NCBI GenBank assembly: GCA_902702965.1
Contig: CACRXP010000005.1
Location: 3,060,706 to 3,124,705, forward strand
Direction: 5' to 3'
Source: Spirometra erinaceieuropaei
Lineage: Eukaryota; Platyhelminthes; Cestoda; Diphyllobothriidea; Diphyllobothriidae
DNA length: 64,000 nucleotides
The notes beneath the pieces are model-generated. The model ran no database searches. It had not been told where the DNA came from and worked only from the letters and a program-made list of their open reading frames with translations. Positions 24,105 to 32,905 of this stretch are shown in pieces; position 1 is the stretch's first letter, and each line of letters starts with the position of its first letter. A program made the translations under genes and the position numbers.

Positions 24105-24200
24105 CCCTGCAGTGGTTGTGGCTGATGATGACTATTGTGATGACAAATAGGCCAGAAATGGTCCTTCCAGCTTCCATTGTCGTTGTCGACAACCCAATCT
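24105..24200 (+). repeat. SINE S1 fragment
   Basis: 'gtggctgatgatgac', 'ggccagaaatggtccttcca' and 'cattgtcgttgtcgacaa' match the S1 hammerhead and tail region. The CTGATGA core and GAAAT are kept, but an insertion separates the two stem II halves. Confidence 0.5.
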
Positions 24201-24861
24201 CCCAGTGCGGGATCTGTCGCTGTGTGGTGATCGCAGGGACTTTAGATTGAGGCTCTAAGGCAAACGGGTGCGTGATACGACAGGCTGGTCCGTATCGACG
24301 ATTGTGTGCTCACCAGCGCACTAGCAAGATGTCGGTACATGAAGAGGGGTGCAGGTCGTGTGTGGTGCGTGTAGACGGGCGCCACTGCGCCCGCGCCCAC
24401 TCTCAGCCGTCATGACTTTGTCTTGTCATCACTGCAAGGCAAGTGAGGGGGAAAAGTGTTTTAGATTCTGCGCAGGTCTGCCCCCTCTTCACGCGCAAGT
24501 CGCCGCTGCGTCCAGTCGGGTGGTGAAAGTCGTCGTTTGGGAGGGTCGAACCATCAGAGCGTTAGTCTCCACAGCCAAATGAATCCTTGGTCATATCTCA
24601 GGACTCACCATCAACTTGGGATTGGATGTCGATGCAGACTATTTGCCTTGTTTAATTTCCGAGGAAATTAATGCGCGAACTTGGAGTAAATCCTTCGAAA
24701 CGGGCCTTATCAGGCACGGTCCAAAGTTTGATATGAATATTTGAGCTGAAATCTATCAGCTACTGCAGAATAACCGCTTAATATTCACAAACCGCCAACA
24801 GGCAGGCAGTAGCATAGAAATGTGCAATGATTTACCGTACTAACAACACAGGTGTTAGTTA

Positions 24862-24955
24862 GAAGCCCAGTCACGCGTGTTTCGCCGATCTTATGCCGCT
24901 GCCTGACGCAGCTGCGAGGGGTTCGGCTCGTCAGTGGGTCCCCCAGCTTTCCCCG
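24862..24955 (-). ncRNA. Hammerhead-like motif, R4 left arm (damaged)
   Basis: Minus-strand core CTGACGA, stem II GCCGA/TCGGC and GAAA are intact, and stem III CACGCGTG is present. The triplet after stem III reads GAC where the + strand arm reads GTT, so the conserved U before the cleavage site is lost. Confidence 0.5.
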
Positions 24956-25295
24956 TGTGTTTTCTGGTATATGAACTCCAGTTTCAACTTGCCTTGTTTA
25001 ATTTCCGAGGAAATTAATGCGCGAACTTGGGGTAAATTTTTTGAAACGGGCCTTTTCAGGCACGGTAATTCATTGCACAGTTCTATACTACTGGCTGCCT
25101 GCTGGCGGTTTGTGAATATTAAGCGGTTATTCCGCAGTAGCTGATAGATTTCAGCTCAAATATTCATATCAAACTTTGGACTGTGCCTGATAAGGCCCGT
25201 TTCAAAATATTTACTCCAAGTTCGCGCATTAATTTCCTCGGAAATTAAACAAGGCAAGTGGAAACTGGAGTTCATATACCAGAAAATACACGGGG

Positions 25296-25391
25296 AAAGC
25301 TGGGGGACCCACTGACGAGCCGAACCCCTCGCAGCTGCGTCAGGCAGCGGCATAAGATCGGCGAAACACGCGTGTTTGGGCTTCTAGCTAA
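25296..25391 (+). ncRNA. Hammerhead ribozyme-like motif, R4 right arm (intact)
   Basis: Type I layout. Stem I CCCA (25308-25311), core CTGACGA (25312-25318), stem II GCCGA (25319-25323) with TCGGC (25358-25362) closing a long structured loop, GAAA (25363-25366), and palindromic stem III ACACGCGTGT (25366-25375). Cleavage is predicted after T25376 (GUU triplet), followed by the stem I partner TGGG (25377-25380). Core, G10.1-C11.1 pair and NUH rule are all satisfied. AGCT on both outer flanks could extend stem I beyond an internal loop. Confidence 0.7.
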
Positions 25392-25589
25392 TACCTGTGT
25401 TGTTAGTACGGTAACTCATTGCACAGTTCGATGCAGACTATGTCTTAAATGACCTTTATGGGTTTGCGTCAGCAAAACATCCGAGCGGGGGTTAGGCAGG
25501 AATGACTTATGCGGCTCCCTAAACAGGACTTGGGGACATGTACGCCACGTCTAAGTAGCGGAAGTGGACCTGTGCCTAATTCGGGAAGG

Positions 25590-25790
25590 GGCAAAGTACT
25601 CCCGTGTCCTAACCCCAACTAAACTAAACCGCTGCCCTAGTCTTGACCCTAACCCTACCCTAAAAATTAACGCTGCAGGTAACACTAGCTCCCATCTTGA
25701 CCCTAAACCTGATCCTGGCTTACGTTGCCGTCAAATTTGAATCTAGCGCTAAACGTAACCTTTAACCCTAATCTCACAACGGTCTTTATT
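25590..25790. repeat. CCCTAA-type interstitial telomere-like repeat
   Basis: Degenerate CCCTAACC/CTAAACC units recur. The start 'actcccgtgtcctaacc' resembles 'actcctgtgtcctaact' at 37.79 kb, so the two blocks may share an origin. Confidence 0.6.
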
Positions 25791-26088
25791 GAAGCAGGCC
25801 GTACCAGTCATCGGTCGAGGCCACAGGAACTTTACTCGCCCGAAATTTTTTTGCTCACACTACAACTTACTGTAAGCATTAAAGATAAGCAAATGGGATG
25901 TAGTGTTTGTATAATGCGGCTACTATGGAAGGTTCCCGGGGTAAGCCCACAGATTTACTGAATATTAGAGGTAGGGGTAGTAGGCGATGTCTGGAGGCTT
26001 GTATGACGGCGTGTTTAATGGACTGCTCCTCACCGTTTAGGTGACTGCCTATACGCCATCCTTAATTTAAGCTGCTTTAAATTTCCAG

Positions 26089-26194
26089 TGGACCTGGCAC
26101 CACTCAGTGCCTCATCTGGGATCCAGAAGCACAAGCTGGTCATCTATTCACGCCCTGTGATTCTTTATTGGCCTATCAGAGGGTCATCCTTGCT
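26089..26194 (+). CDS. Candidate internal exon, unknown protein
   Basis: A 106-nt segment lies between a strong acceptor ('tttaaatttccag' ending at 26088) and a consensus donor GTAAGT (26195-26200). One frame is open after one split-codon base and ends in phase 0. It encodes 'GPGTTQCLIWDPEAQAGHLF' and then 'TPCDSLLAYQRVILA', which is compositionally protein-like. The other two frames are closed or poor. The family is not recognised. Confidence 0.4.
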
Positions 26195-26575
26195 GTAAGT
26201 ATCCGATTATCGGCATCGGGATGAAGCCTAAAGACCAGTATCGTCTATCCTGGACACAGACGAATTCAGAAACAGGGGTCCAGTGGGACCCCATAGCAGC
26301 TGCCGGGAATGAGGACGGAATTGTTAACTATGCCGCAGCATATTATAATGCTCTAATGTCTCTGGTTATGTCCGAGGGCGGCAGAACCCGGGTTCTTGGT
26401 AGTCAGTGACCAGTTGTATATCTGTTTCGAAGACCGGAACTTACGTCCTAGGTCGCTTACATTTAAAGTTCGCGTACCAACTGGTTTATAGGTAGTTAGA
26501 TGGCTGCATTTCATTGCGAGTGCAACCATAAACAGACCCGAGGTAACTTTTGTTGCTGCTTAGATGTTCGCTTTG

Positions 26576-26747
26576 NNNNNNNNNNNNNNNNNNNNNNNNN
26601 NNNNNNNNNNNNNNNNNNNNNNNNNNNNNNNNNNNNNNNNNNNNNNNNNNNNNNNNNNNNNNNNNNNNNNNNNNNNNNNNNNNNNNNNNNNNNNNNNNNN
26701 NNNNNNNNNNNNNNNNNNNNNNNNNNNNNNNNNNNNNNNNNNNNNNN
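26576..26747. other. Assembly gap (172 N)
   Basis: Run of N. Frames that cross it are artefacts. Confidence 0.99.
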
Positions 26748-26825
26748 GGGGCGGACTTGCGCTTGATCTCCCTCGCCGACTTTCGCTACACTCGCATCAA
26801 GTTCCGATGGCAAGACAATCAGAGG
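26748..26825 (+). CDS. Candidate exon 3' part, adjoining gap
   Basis: From the gap edge the open frame 'GADLRLISLADFRYTRIKFR' continues to CAG AG|GTAAGC (GT at 26826), a good donor leaving phase 2. It could belong with the 26089-26194 exon, whose end is phase 0, if the missing part begins in phase 0. Function unknown. Confidence 0.3.
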
Positions 26826-27219
26826 TAAGCTTGGACCCAATGACTGACATTCAGGCAGTCCGTCAACACATGTCACTCACCACCTGGTCCCAAACTCCGC
26901 ACGAACCATGCTTTATTGGGGGAGGGGGGAGAGTGTCACAGATCTCACGCGCACGTGAGGGTACTACTAAGTTCAGATTGGGCAGGAGCTATTGCAGTCC
27001 AGCCGTCGGTTTTAGCTAGGCTGGTGTTATCCCGTCATCTGGCAACCGTCCAAGCAACGACTGATAACACATCGTGATGACTGCACCGGGGATTCGGCTG
27101 TTTTAATGAGGGATTAAACCTTGGATCCGAATTGGATCGATTCCACCTTCTCTTCCCTTCCCCCCTTCACCAGTGGCATGTCCAAGTCAAGTGGACTGGA
27201 AATGCGATTCAACGAAGTG

Positions 27220-27460
27220 ACTGATGTCGACCTACGTATGTCTAGCAGGTGTTGAAAATTCACGCATGACTCAGCCCAGCCAGTTTGGGAACACGGACTT
27301 CATTTCACCCCCGGCTCAACTCGGCGCAGTTGCAGGCCCCATCGCTACCCGGTGTATGGAAGCCAATTCAGACTCTGCATCAAATAAACTCGACGACTGG
27401 ATGTTTTTGACACCTGAGCGCAATCCCATGCACTCTTCTGCGACGACATTGTGACGACTA
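27220..27460 (+). other. Open segment of uncertain coding status
   Basis: A stop-free stretch ends at a TGA at 27452-27454 with Ser/Thr-rich, receptor-tail-like composition. I see no phase-matching acceptor that joins it to 26825, so it stays unassigned. Confidence 0.15.
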
Positions 27461-27649
27461 ATTCAACAGACAAAGCTAGTTCTCGCCGTCCATCAGCGAA
27501 GCATGGAAGTCAAAAAATTAGCATTCACGGTGGCGTTTTCGTCGTGGAAAACGGGCAGAGCAGCCTTTCGCGGAGGGAGGTGTATGGAGGGTCCAATTCC
27601 TTCCGGCATAAGTCGTTCTCTAGTCCCATAACTACATCTATATCCAACC

Positions 27650-28140
27650 GTTCCTGTGTACATATTTGTGATAGAGATGGATCCCCCAAACGGGCCACGT
27701 GGTAGATGCGCTGGACAAACACGGGGGCCATGCCGGATCCTGGCAGGCGTTATCGGAATACGCACCACAACAGATGCCCTCATTTTGGGGTGCGATTGCA
27801 GACCCAGTTGCCGGCAGACATCGAGCGCATTGGGACCCCTGCGGTCCTCCCCATTGTTGCTCTTGCCTAAAATCCTGGTCATTTGTTGTGTGGACAAGGG
27901 AGTATGGAGTGGAGCACCGAGGTGCGGGCCCGAGCGTGCCACTCACCTGCGCCCTCGCCCGGCTCTGGTCTTCTTGGCTCCGTCTTGACACCGGGCTCAG
28001 GTAGGGGAGGAGAGAGTGCTGTAGGTGCTGCGCAAGTCTAATATTACCATACACTAATTCACACACAAGTCACCGTCCTTGCTTCACGTTGCTGTAGAGC
28101 ACACGGTGGACATCGTTGACAACGACAGCTTAAGGACAAT
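27650..28140 (+). repeat. R1, long copy
   Basis: Shows the extended left part ('gtggtagatgcgctgg', 'gttatcggaatacgca', 'aaaatcctggtca') and the usual right part ('gtcttgacaccgggctcagg', 'gagcacacggtggacatcgt'). Closely parallels 30485-30975. Confidence 0.75.
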
Positions 28141-28794
28141 GAGTGATGACACTTCATGTGATGAGACCCATACACTAATCGTCCGTAGTTTCCTGCTACT
28201 GCATAATTTGCTCTCACCTAATAAATAACTGGTTACGAAGCAGTATTCAGAACAGGTTCTAACAACCTTGGAAAGGGCGCCAACTGATTTTTTGTCTACT
28301 TTTGCCTTCGTTACATTCTAATGCAACCCGCGAGCTTGTTATTCACACTGGATTAGCCAGTTAATCGTTAGCCATCTTCTGGCAGAAGATCCTTAAGCGT
28401 GCTGGAACTGTAGTGTACTTATGTAAGCTGGTGATCTCGCTTTCTGACCGTTTACCAATGGCACTTTGTAAGCGTCTGAATCCTTTTCTGTTTTATCTAA
28501 TAAACTAGTATACATCGAGTCTTAGTAGGTAACCGAATAATTTTGATGCACCTGCCTTCAGTTGTGTTTATGGTCAGGGAAGGCCATAACCAGCCATTTT
28601 AAATGACTCTGCGTAGATATGATATCCCAGTCTGGTTTGCGTGGCGTGGGGAAACTGCATGTCTGTGACACAAGTGTGCGGTAGTTTTCGCCGCATCAGT
28701 CAATGCACCCGACCTCACCATTAGCCGGCTTGACTCGAATTGTTGCGGGAACTAAACGCTTGTGTCCACCTTAGTCACTATGAAGCCAGGCCGC
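28141..28794. other. No recognisable feature
   Basis: No supported exon or known repeat. Confidence 0.4.
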
Positions 28795-29660
28795 GACCTC
28801 TTTAGGAGTAGAAGATGGGAGACACCAGCAGAAGGGAACCTGAACATGTTGACTTAACAGAGCGAGTCGGCAGGTCGGCCAGTCGGGCTGCCAGTGTCTT
28901 AATGAGTCTGAGCACGGCCCCCTAAAACGGGTCACTCAGGTGATGCAGTGAATCAACACAGGAAACCAGGTTAAGGCACGGAACGCGTTAACCGGGCTGC
29001 GCAATACCGCACATGCGGGAGAGTGCGGCGGGACTCCTTAGACGCAGGCTTACACCGCGTCAGCCACTTACGCCTGGTCCCGGTATTGGCCAGTTGACCG
29101 GTTCAGGCAGAGGACTTGTGCATGGGAGAGGAAAGAAGGAGCAAGGTTGAATTTGGCGAATTCCGTTCTCACAGCACTTTGCGGCGCGTTTCTTCACTAT
29201 AAACAATGTGGCATGCTTTCGAGCTATCATGATGCGCTAAAAGCCGTAGTTGTGAAGGCTGCTAACTGATGAGATAACTCAATTCTCCCAGGACGGAGAG
29301 TCGGACTGTGGTGGCTCCTTTTTAATGTTGTCGCTATGGTACTCCCAGTCAGACGACATCCGAACCGTCCGCTCGAATCTATGAGAACCTGGAGCATCGT
29401 TCGCAGACCGCGCGCGTGAGGCACTCGTAGCCGGGCTGTTTAATTTCGTCAGTAACTGTGACCAAACCCGTCTCCGGTTGTTTCGGCTATGTCTTCGCAC
29501 CGGGCTCAAGTGAATGAGAGGGGGGTGAAAGTACGGTAGGTGTTGTGCAAGTTTACGACCAACAAACCGATTTGCTCGCAATCCACTGTCCAACGCCCGC
29601 CGTGCCACAGAGCACACGGTGGGCTTCCTCCTTCACAACGGTCTAACTGACGGGTCCGAG
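28795..29660 (+). repeat. R2 followed by R1 (composite repeat)
   Basis: R2 (about 28795-29320) has 'gcgttaaccgggctgcgca', 'cagttgaccggttcagg', 'tataaacaatgtgg', 'gataactc' and 'ggacggagagtc', shared with 58.7-59.2 kb. R1 follows at about 29460-29660 ('gcaccgggctcaagtg', 'gtgttgtgcaagtt', 'gagcacacggtgggc'). Confidence 0.7.
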
Positions 29661-30484
29661 GAAGCGTCCATTTTATCTCTCGTTTGCCTGCCATGCCTAG
29701 GTGTATATACTCGACAGACCAGAATGGTAACCAAGGGCAGGCCGGATAGCTGATGAAAGTCCGCGCGTCACCTGTTTTAGCCGACAGCGGGCATCACTGT
29801 CTTTGTTCAGCGCCGCACCGCGTCAAGGTCATTCACCCCCCTCTGCTGCTCCCAGACGCACTGACCTTACCGCCGTGCGACTACCTGCAGCATGCGCGCA
29901 CACACACGCCGCACGCACCCAGAAGGTCACAGTCATTCATGCCGCTACTGAACATGCCACACCTCGACCGACGCAGTACACACCACTTTGTGACAAAGAC
30001 ACATTTGAACTTACACACCGCATAAAAGCAGCCAACACTCTCTTGGGCACGACATAACACCGTCAGCACACGCGCTGGCTTCACCGGCGGCCACTGCTGC
30101 CTGAGCCAGCAACTCAGGGTTCTGTATGCAATAAAGTTCCGCATTCTGGTGCCTCACCTCTTACTCTGCCGCTCGGGACGTAACCAGAAGATTGCGATAT
30201 TCAAACTACCAAAGCTGAAACACACAGATATGTTTTCGGTGGATGCGCTGGGTAGGTTTCGTGACTCAGCCAGGAGAGAGAGAGAATGCATGCGACTCAG
30301 CTCGACGTTTCCTAATTATCCTAAATTTGACGAAGATTTGCTTTGTGATAATGCGCTAAAAGTTAGGACTTGGGGGGGGGGGTGTTACCACGGCCTGCGT
30401 GGAGGTGGCTCAGGTTGCATCGGATTTCCCAGCTGTGAAATCTGAGCTAATTAGGTCCGATTCCCATGATGATGAACCACTGTG

Positions 30485-30975
30485 TATGTCATGCCCCTAG
30501 AACGGACAACGCGGTAGATGCGTTGGGAAAACACAGGGACTAGATCGGAGTTCGATAGGCGTTATTGGGAATGTGTACGCATAACAAATGCCAGCATCAG
30601 GATATGTTGGCGGGCCCAGTTGCCGTTTCACGTCGCGCCAGTTGGGACCCGCATCGTCCCACGTTTTATCTTGGTGTATAAATCCTGGTCAGTGTCCATT
30701 GTGGACCAAGGGGTGTGATGGTAGGCCTAGGTGCGGGTTTTCACCATGCCAGTCACCTGCGGTCTCTCCCACCTCCGATATCCTTGATTCTGTCTTGACA
30801 CCGGATCCAGGTGTGGAGGAGGAGGAGGAGGAGGAGGAGGAGGAGGAGGAGGGAGTGCGGTCGACTCTGCGCAAGTCTACCATCACCATAAAATAATTCA
30901 CGTTCAAGTCACTGTCTCTACTGTCGTTTTGCTACGGGACACATGGTGGACGGAACGACGGTCGAACTGTCGTAT
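30485..30975 (+). repeat. R1, long copy with expanded (GGA)n
   Basis: A full-length R1 in which the purine block is expanded to about a dozen GGA triplets (30815-30853). This shows microsatellite growth inside the repeat. Confidence 0.75.
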
Positions 30976-31514
30976 AGCGTGCGTAGACGCGGGTTTTATG
31001 TGACCGGTCATTTCAACCACGCCTATATCCAGCCGAATTGGACTCCACCGGTGGGAATGCATCAGATGGGTAGTTCGGTATGCGTGTTGCGCAAATCACC
31101 ACTGTTTCGTCGCTTACGCTGAACAGACTACCGCAATGATTAACTCCCGAAATTTTATCGTTGGACAGCAGAATAAGTGAATTTGCCTCCTTTGGTAAAT
31201 GAGTATTGGCGACTGTGGTTCACTTAAGATTATGGCGGCACGCACGCTGTTCTATGTTTGCCGCCCATAAATCATGTGATAATCTTTGTCTATGGAACCC
31301 TATACCTAAGTGCTTAATGGATACATAATGAGGGCAGAACCCCTCCCCCCTACGCCAGCACATAATTTATCGTCCTTTATGCCCACATGGTGGAAGATGC
31401 TGTACGGTTTTATGTAAAATAACACATCCTGATTGGATAGTGCAACCCAGAAATGTGGCGTTCAAAGATAGCAGGTAGTTTTGGCTTGTCCACAAACAAT
31501 TTTCAGGGTTTTGA
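30976..31514. other. No recognisable feature
   Basis: No supported exon or known repeat. Confidence 0.4.
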
Positions 31515-31640
31515 AGAAGGAGGCATGATCGCTGGGAGAAGAGCTTTATTAGCCTGATGTTTCGGATTCCTGCTCGGACTCATCATCATCAGACACAAAG
31601 TCCGATCGACTCAAATACTACTCTTTTATTCATCGACACT
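31515..31640 (-). mobile_element. PLE-A terminal fragment with decayed hammerhead
   Basis: Minus strand carries CTGATGA followed by extra TGAT triplets, stem II remnants, GAAAC and ATC, then 'aggctaataaagct'. It belongs to the same terminal repeat as 32265-32400. Triplet expansion in the core and the changed cleavage triplet suggest decay. Confidence 0.6.
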
Positions 31641-31703
31641 CCCTCCTCACCATACTTCAGCAGTCTTTGGATGTAAGAATCAGACGCCCCTCTTGAACTT
31701 CCC

Positions 31704-31883
31704 GTGGGTCTTAGTTACCGTGCAGGCAACTGGTCATTCAGTTAACATAAAAGCCCTCTTTTCTAGGTGTCTCATGGGGAGGTTGAATTTCCAGTGGGTC
31801 ATAGTTGCTGTGCAGGCAATTGGTCATTCAGTTTACAGAAAAGCCCTCTTTTCCAGGGGTTTCATGGGGAGGTTGTGGTTGTC
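31704..31883. repeat. Two tandem 90-bp units
   Basis: 'gtgggtc' at 31704 and 31794 starts two units with ordered matches: 'gtgcaggcaa(c/t)tggtcattcagtt', 'aaaagccctctttt' and 'tcatggggaggttg'. The period is 90 bp, a multiple of three, so the frame is open through both, but no protein family is recognised. Confidence 0.8.
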
Positions 31884-32264
31884 CGTTCTTTTGCTCGCCG
31901 CCACTTTGTCACCCTCACTGGCGATCCGCTGCTGGGACCGCGCGAGACACGTCACTGGCCTCATAAGAGCTCGGAATCAATCAACGCTGTTCCTTCGATG
32001 ATTGGCTACAGGCGAACACTAGCTAGGACACAGCAATGGCGTGAACACGCGTTGAGGTTAATGACCCCAGCGGCTGGCATGGACGAGCAACATGCCTAAA
32101 GAGGCAAATTGCGACAATTGCTTGCTGAACCTCCTGTGCTCTCTTTCTCGCCACTAAAGTTTGTCCCATCCATTCCGTCTTCCCTGGCTTCTGAGTTGGG
32201 AGTCTTTGTGTTGTCAACCATTGGGAAAGTGCGTAACTTTCATCTGAAAGCAAAATTGCCAGTA

Positions 32265-32400
32265 GAAGCGAAGAGACGAGTCCAGAAAGCAGTCTGAAGA
32301 AGAAGACACGATCGCCGGGACAACAGCTTTATTAGCCTGACGTTTCGGATTCCTGCTCGAATCCATCATCAGAGACATAAGCAGATAAGGGTGGTTCATG
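32265..32400 (-). mobile_element. PLE-A terminal repeat fragment
   Basis: Minus strand carries the hammerhead motif followed by 'aggctaataaagctgttgtc', 'tcttct', and a flank like 'ctcgtctcttcgcttct'. The same sequence precedes a Penelope ORF at 38.7 kb, which identifies it as a PLE terminal repeat. Confidence 0.7.
32322..32385 (-). ncRNA. Hammerhead ribozyme-like motif in PLE-A (best copy)
   Basis: Minus-strand order: stem I, core CTGATGA (reverse of 32366-32372), one extra U, perfect 6-bp stem II GGATTC/GAATCC (32347-32364), GAAAC (32342-32346), GTC cleavage triplet (32339-32341), and a stem I partner pairing over 4 bp next to the core. Stem III is just the palindrome ACGU. Penelope-like elements are known to carry type I hammerheads of this kind. 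Confidence 0.7.
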
Positions 32401-32759
32401 CACAAGAGGCTGCAGTATTTATAGGATGCAGTCGCCATGCTAACGCATACCAAAGAATGTTCACGGCTTCCCCTTCATCAGGGATAGTTGCACATGGTAT
32501 GATGGTCAACATTCGCGTCGTTAATTTCTGCAATTTCATCACGTGCGTCGGATGCTGATGTGATGATTGCTCGACCACCTGACGCGATGACCCTGGTGTT
32601 GGGAAAAGTTTTCACCTGTGCGCTCCCCGACTGGTCAATTACTCCGCCTAGGCGAAGTCTCAGCATCGAGTATGGAATGGGGAAATCATTGCACTTGATA
32701 ATTGACTGATGGCCAGTAAACCATGACTCAAGCAGCTCCCTGCTCCCGACAGCCCCTTA
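32401..32759. other. Unassigned sequence between divergent PLE-A ends
   Basis: No coding or repeat signal seen. It separates the minus and plus PLE-A terminal repeats. Confidence 0.35.
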
Positions 32760-32905
32760 TGTATGAATCACCCGTATCTTCTTTGTCTCTGATGATGAGT
32801 CCGAGCCGGAATCCGAAACGTCAGGCTAATAAAGCTCTTGTCCCAGCCATCGTGTCTCCTTCTTGAAGACTGCTTCCTGGAACTCGTCTCTTCGCTTCTA
32901 TTGGC
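32760..32905 (+). mobile_element. PLE-A terminal repeat fragment with hammerhead
   Basis: Plus strand carries CTGATGA (32789-32795), an extra T, a weakened stem II (GAGTCC/GGAATCC side), GAAAC (32815-32819) and GTC (32820-32822), then 'aggctaataaagctcttgtc'. It is the same family as 32265-32400, in the opposite orientation. Two mismatches in stem II suggest reduced activity. Confidence 0.65.

Larger units (their letters stand above)
24640..25445. repeat. R4 compound inverted-repeat element with hammerheads
   Basis: The block 'gccttgtttaatttccgagg' occurs at about 24650 and 24989 (direct) and inverted at about 25237-25256. The block around 'ccgaacccctcgcagctgcg' occurs on the minus strand at about 24905-24926 and on the + strand at 25321-25340. 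Together they make a large imperfect palindrome. Partial relatives lie at 38.4 kb and 45.0 kb. Each arm carries a hammerhead-like motif. No open reading frame is conserved. Confidence 0.75.

Noticed and set aside
24862..24955. Fully active hammerhead in the left R4 arm
   Set aside because: The base that should pair with A15.1 before the cleavage site is A, not U, so it is listed only as a damaged motif.
26500..27019. Long frames crossing the N gap
   Set aside because: Their length comes from undefined bases; only the segment right of the gap with a good donor is kept as a weak exon candidate.
27493..28066. Frames of 142-149 codons
   Set aside because: They fall within an R1 copy and its flank and are not conserved among R1 copies.
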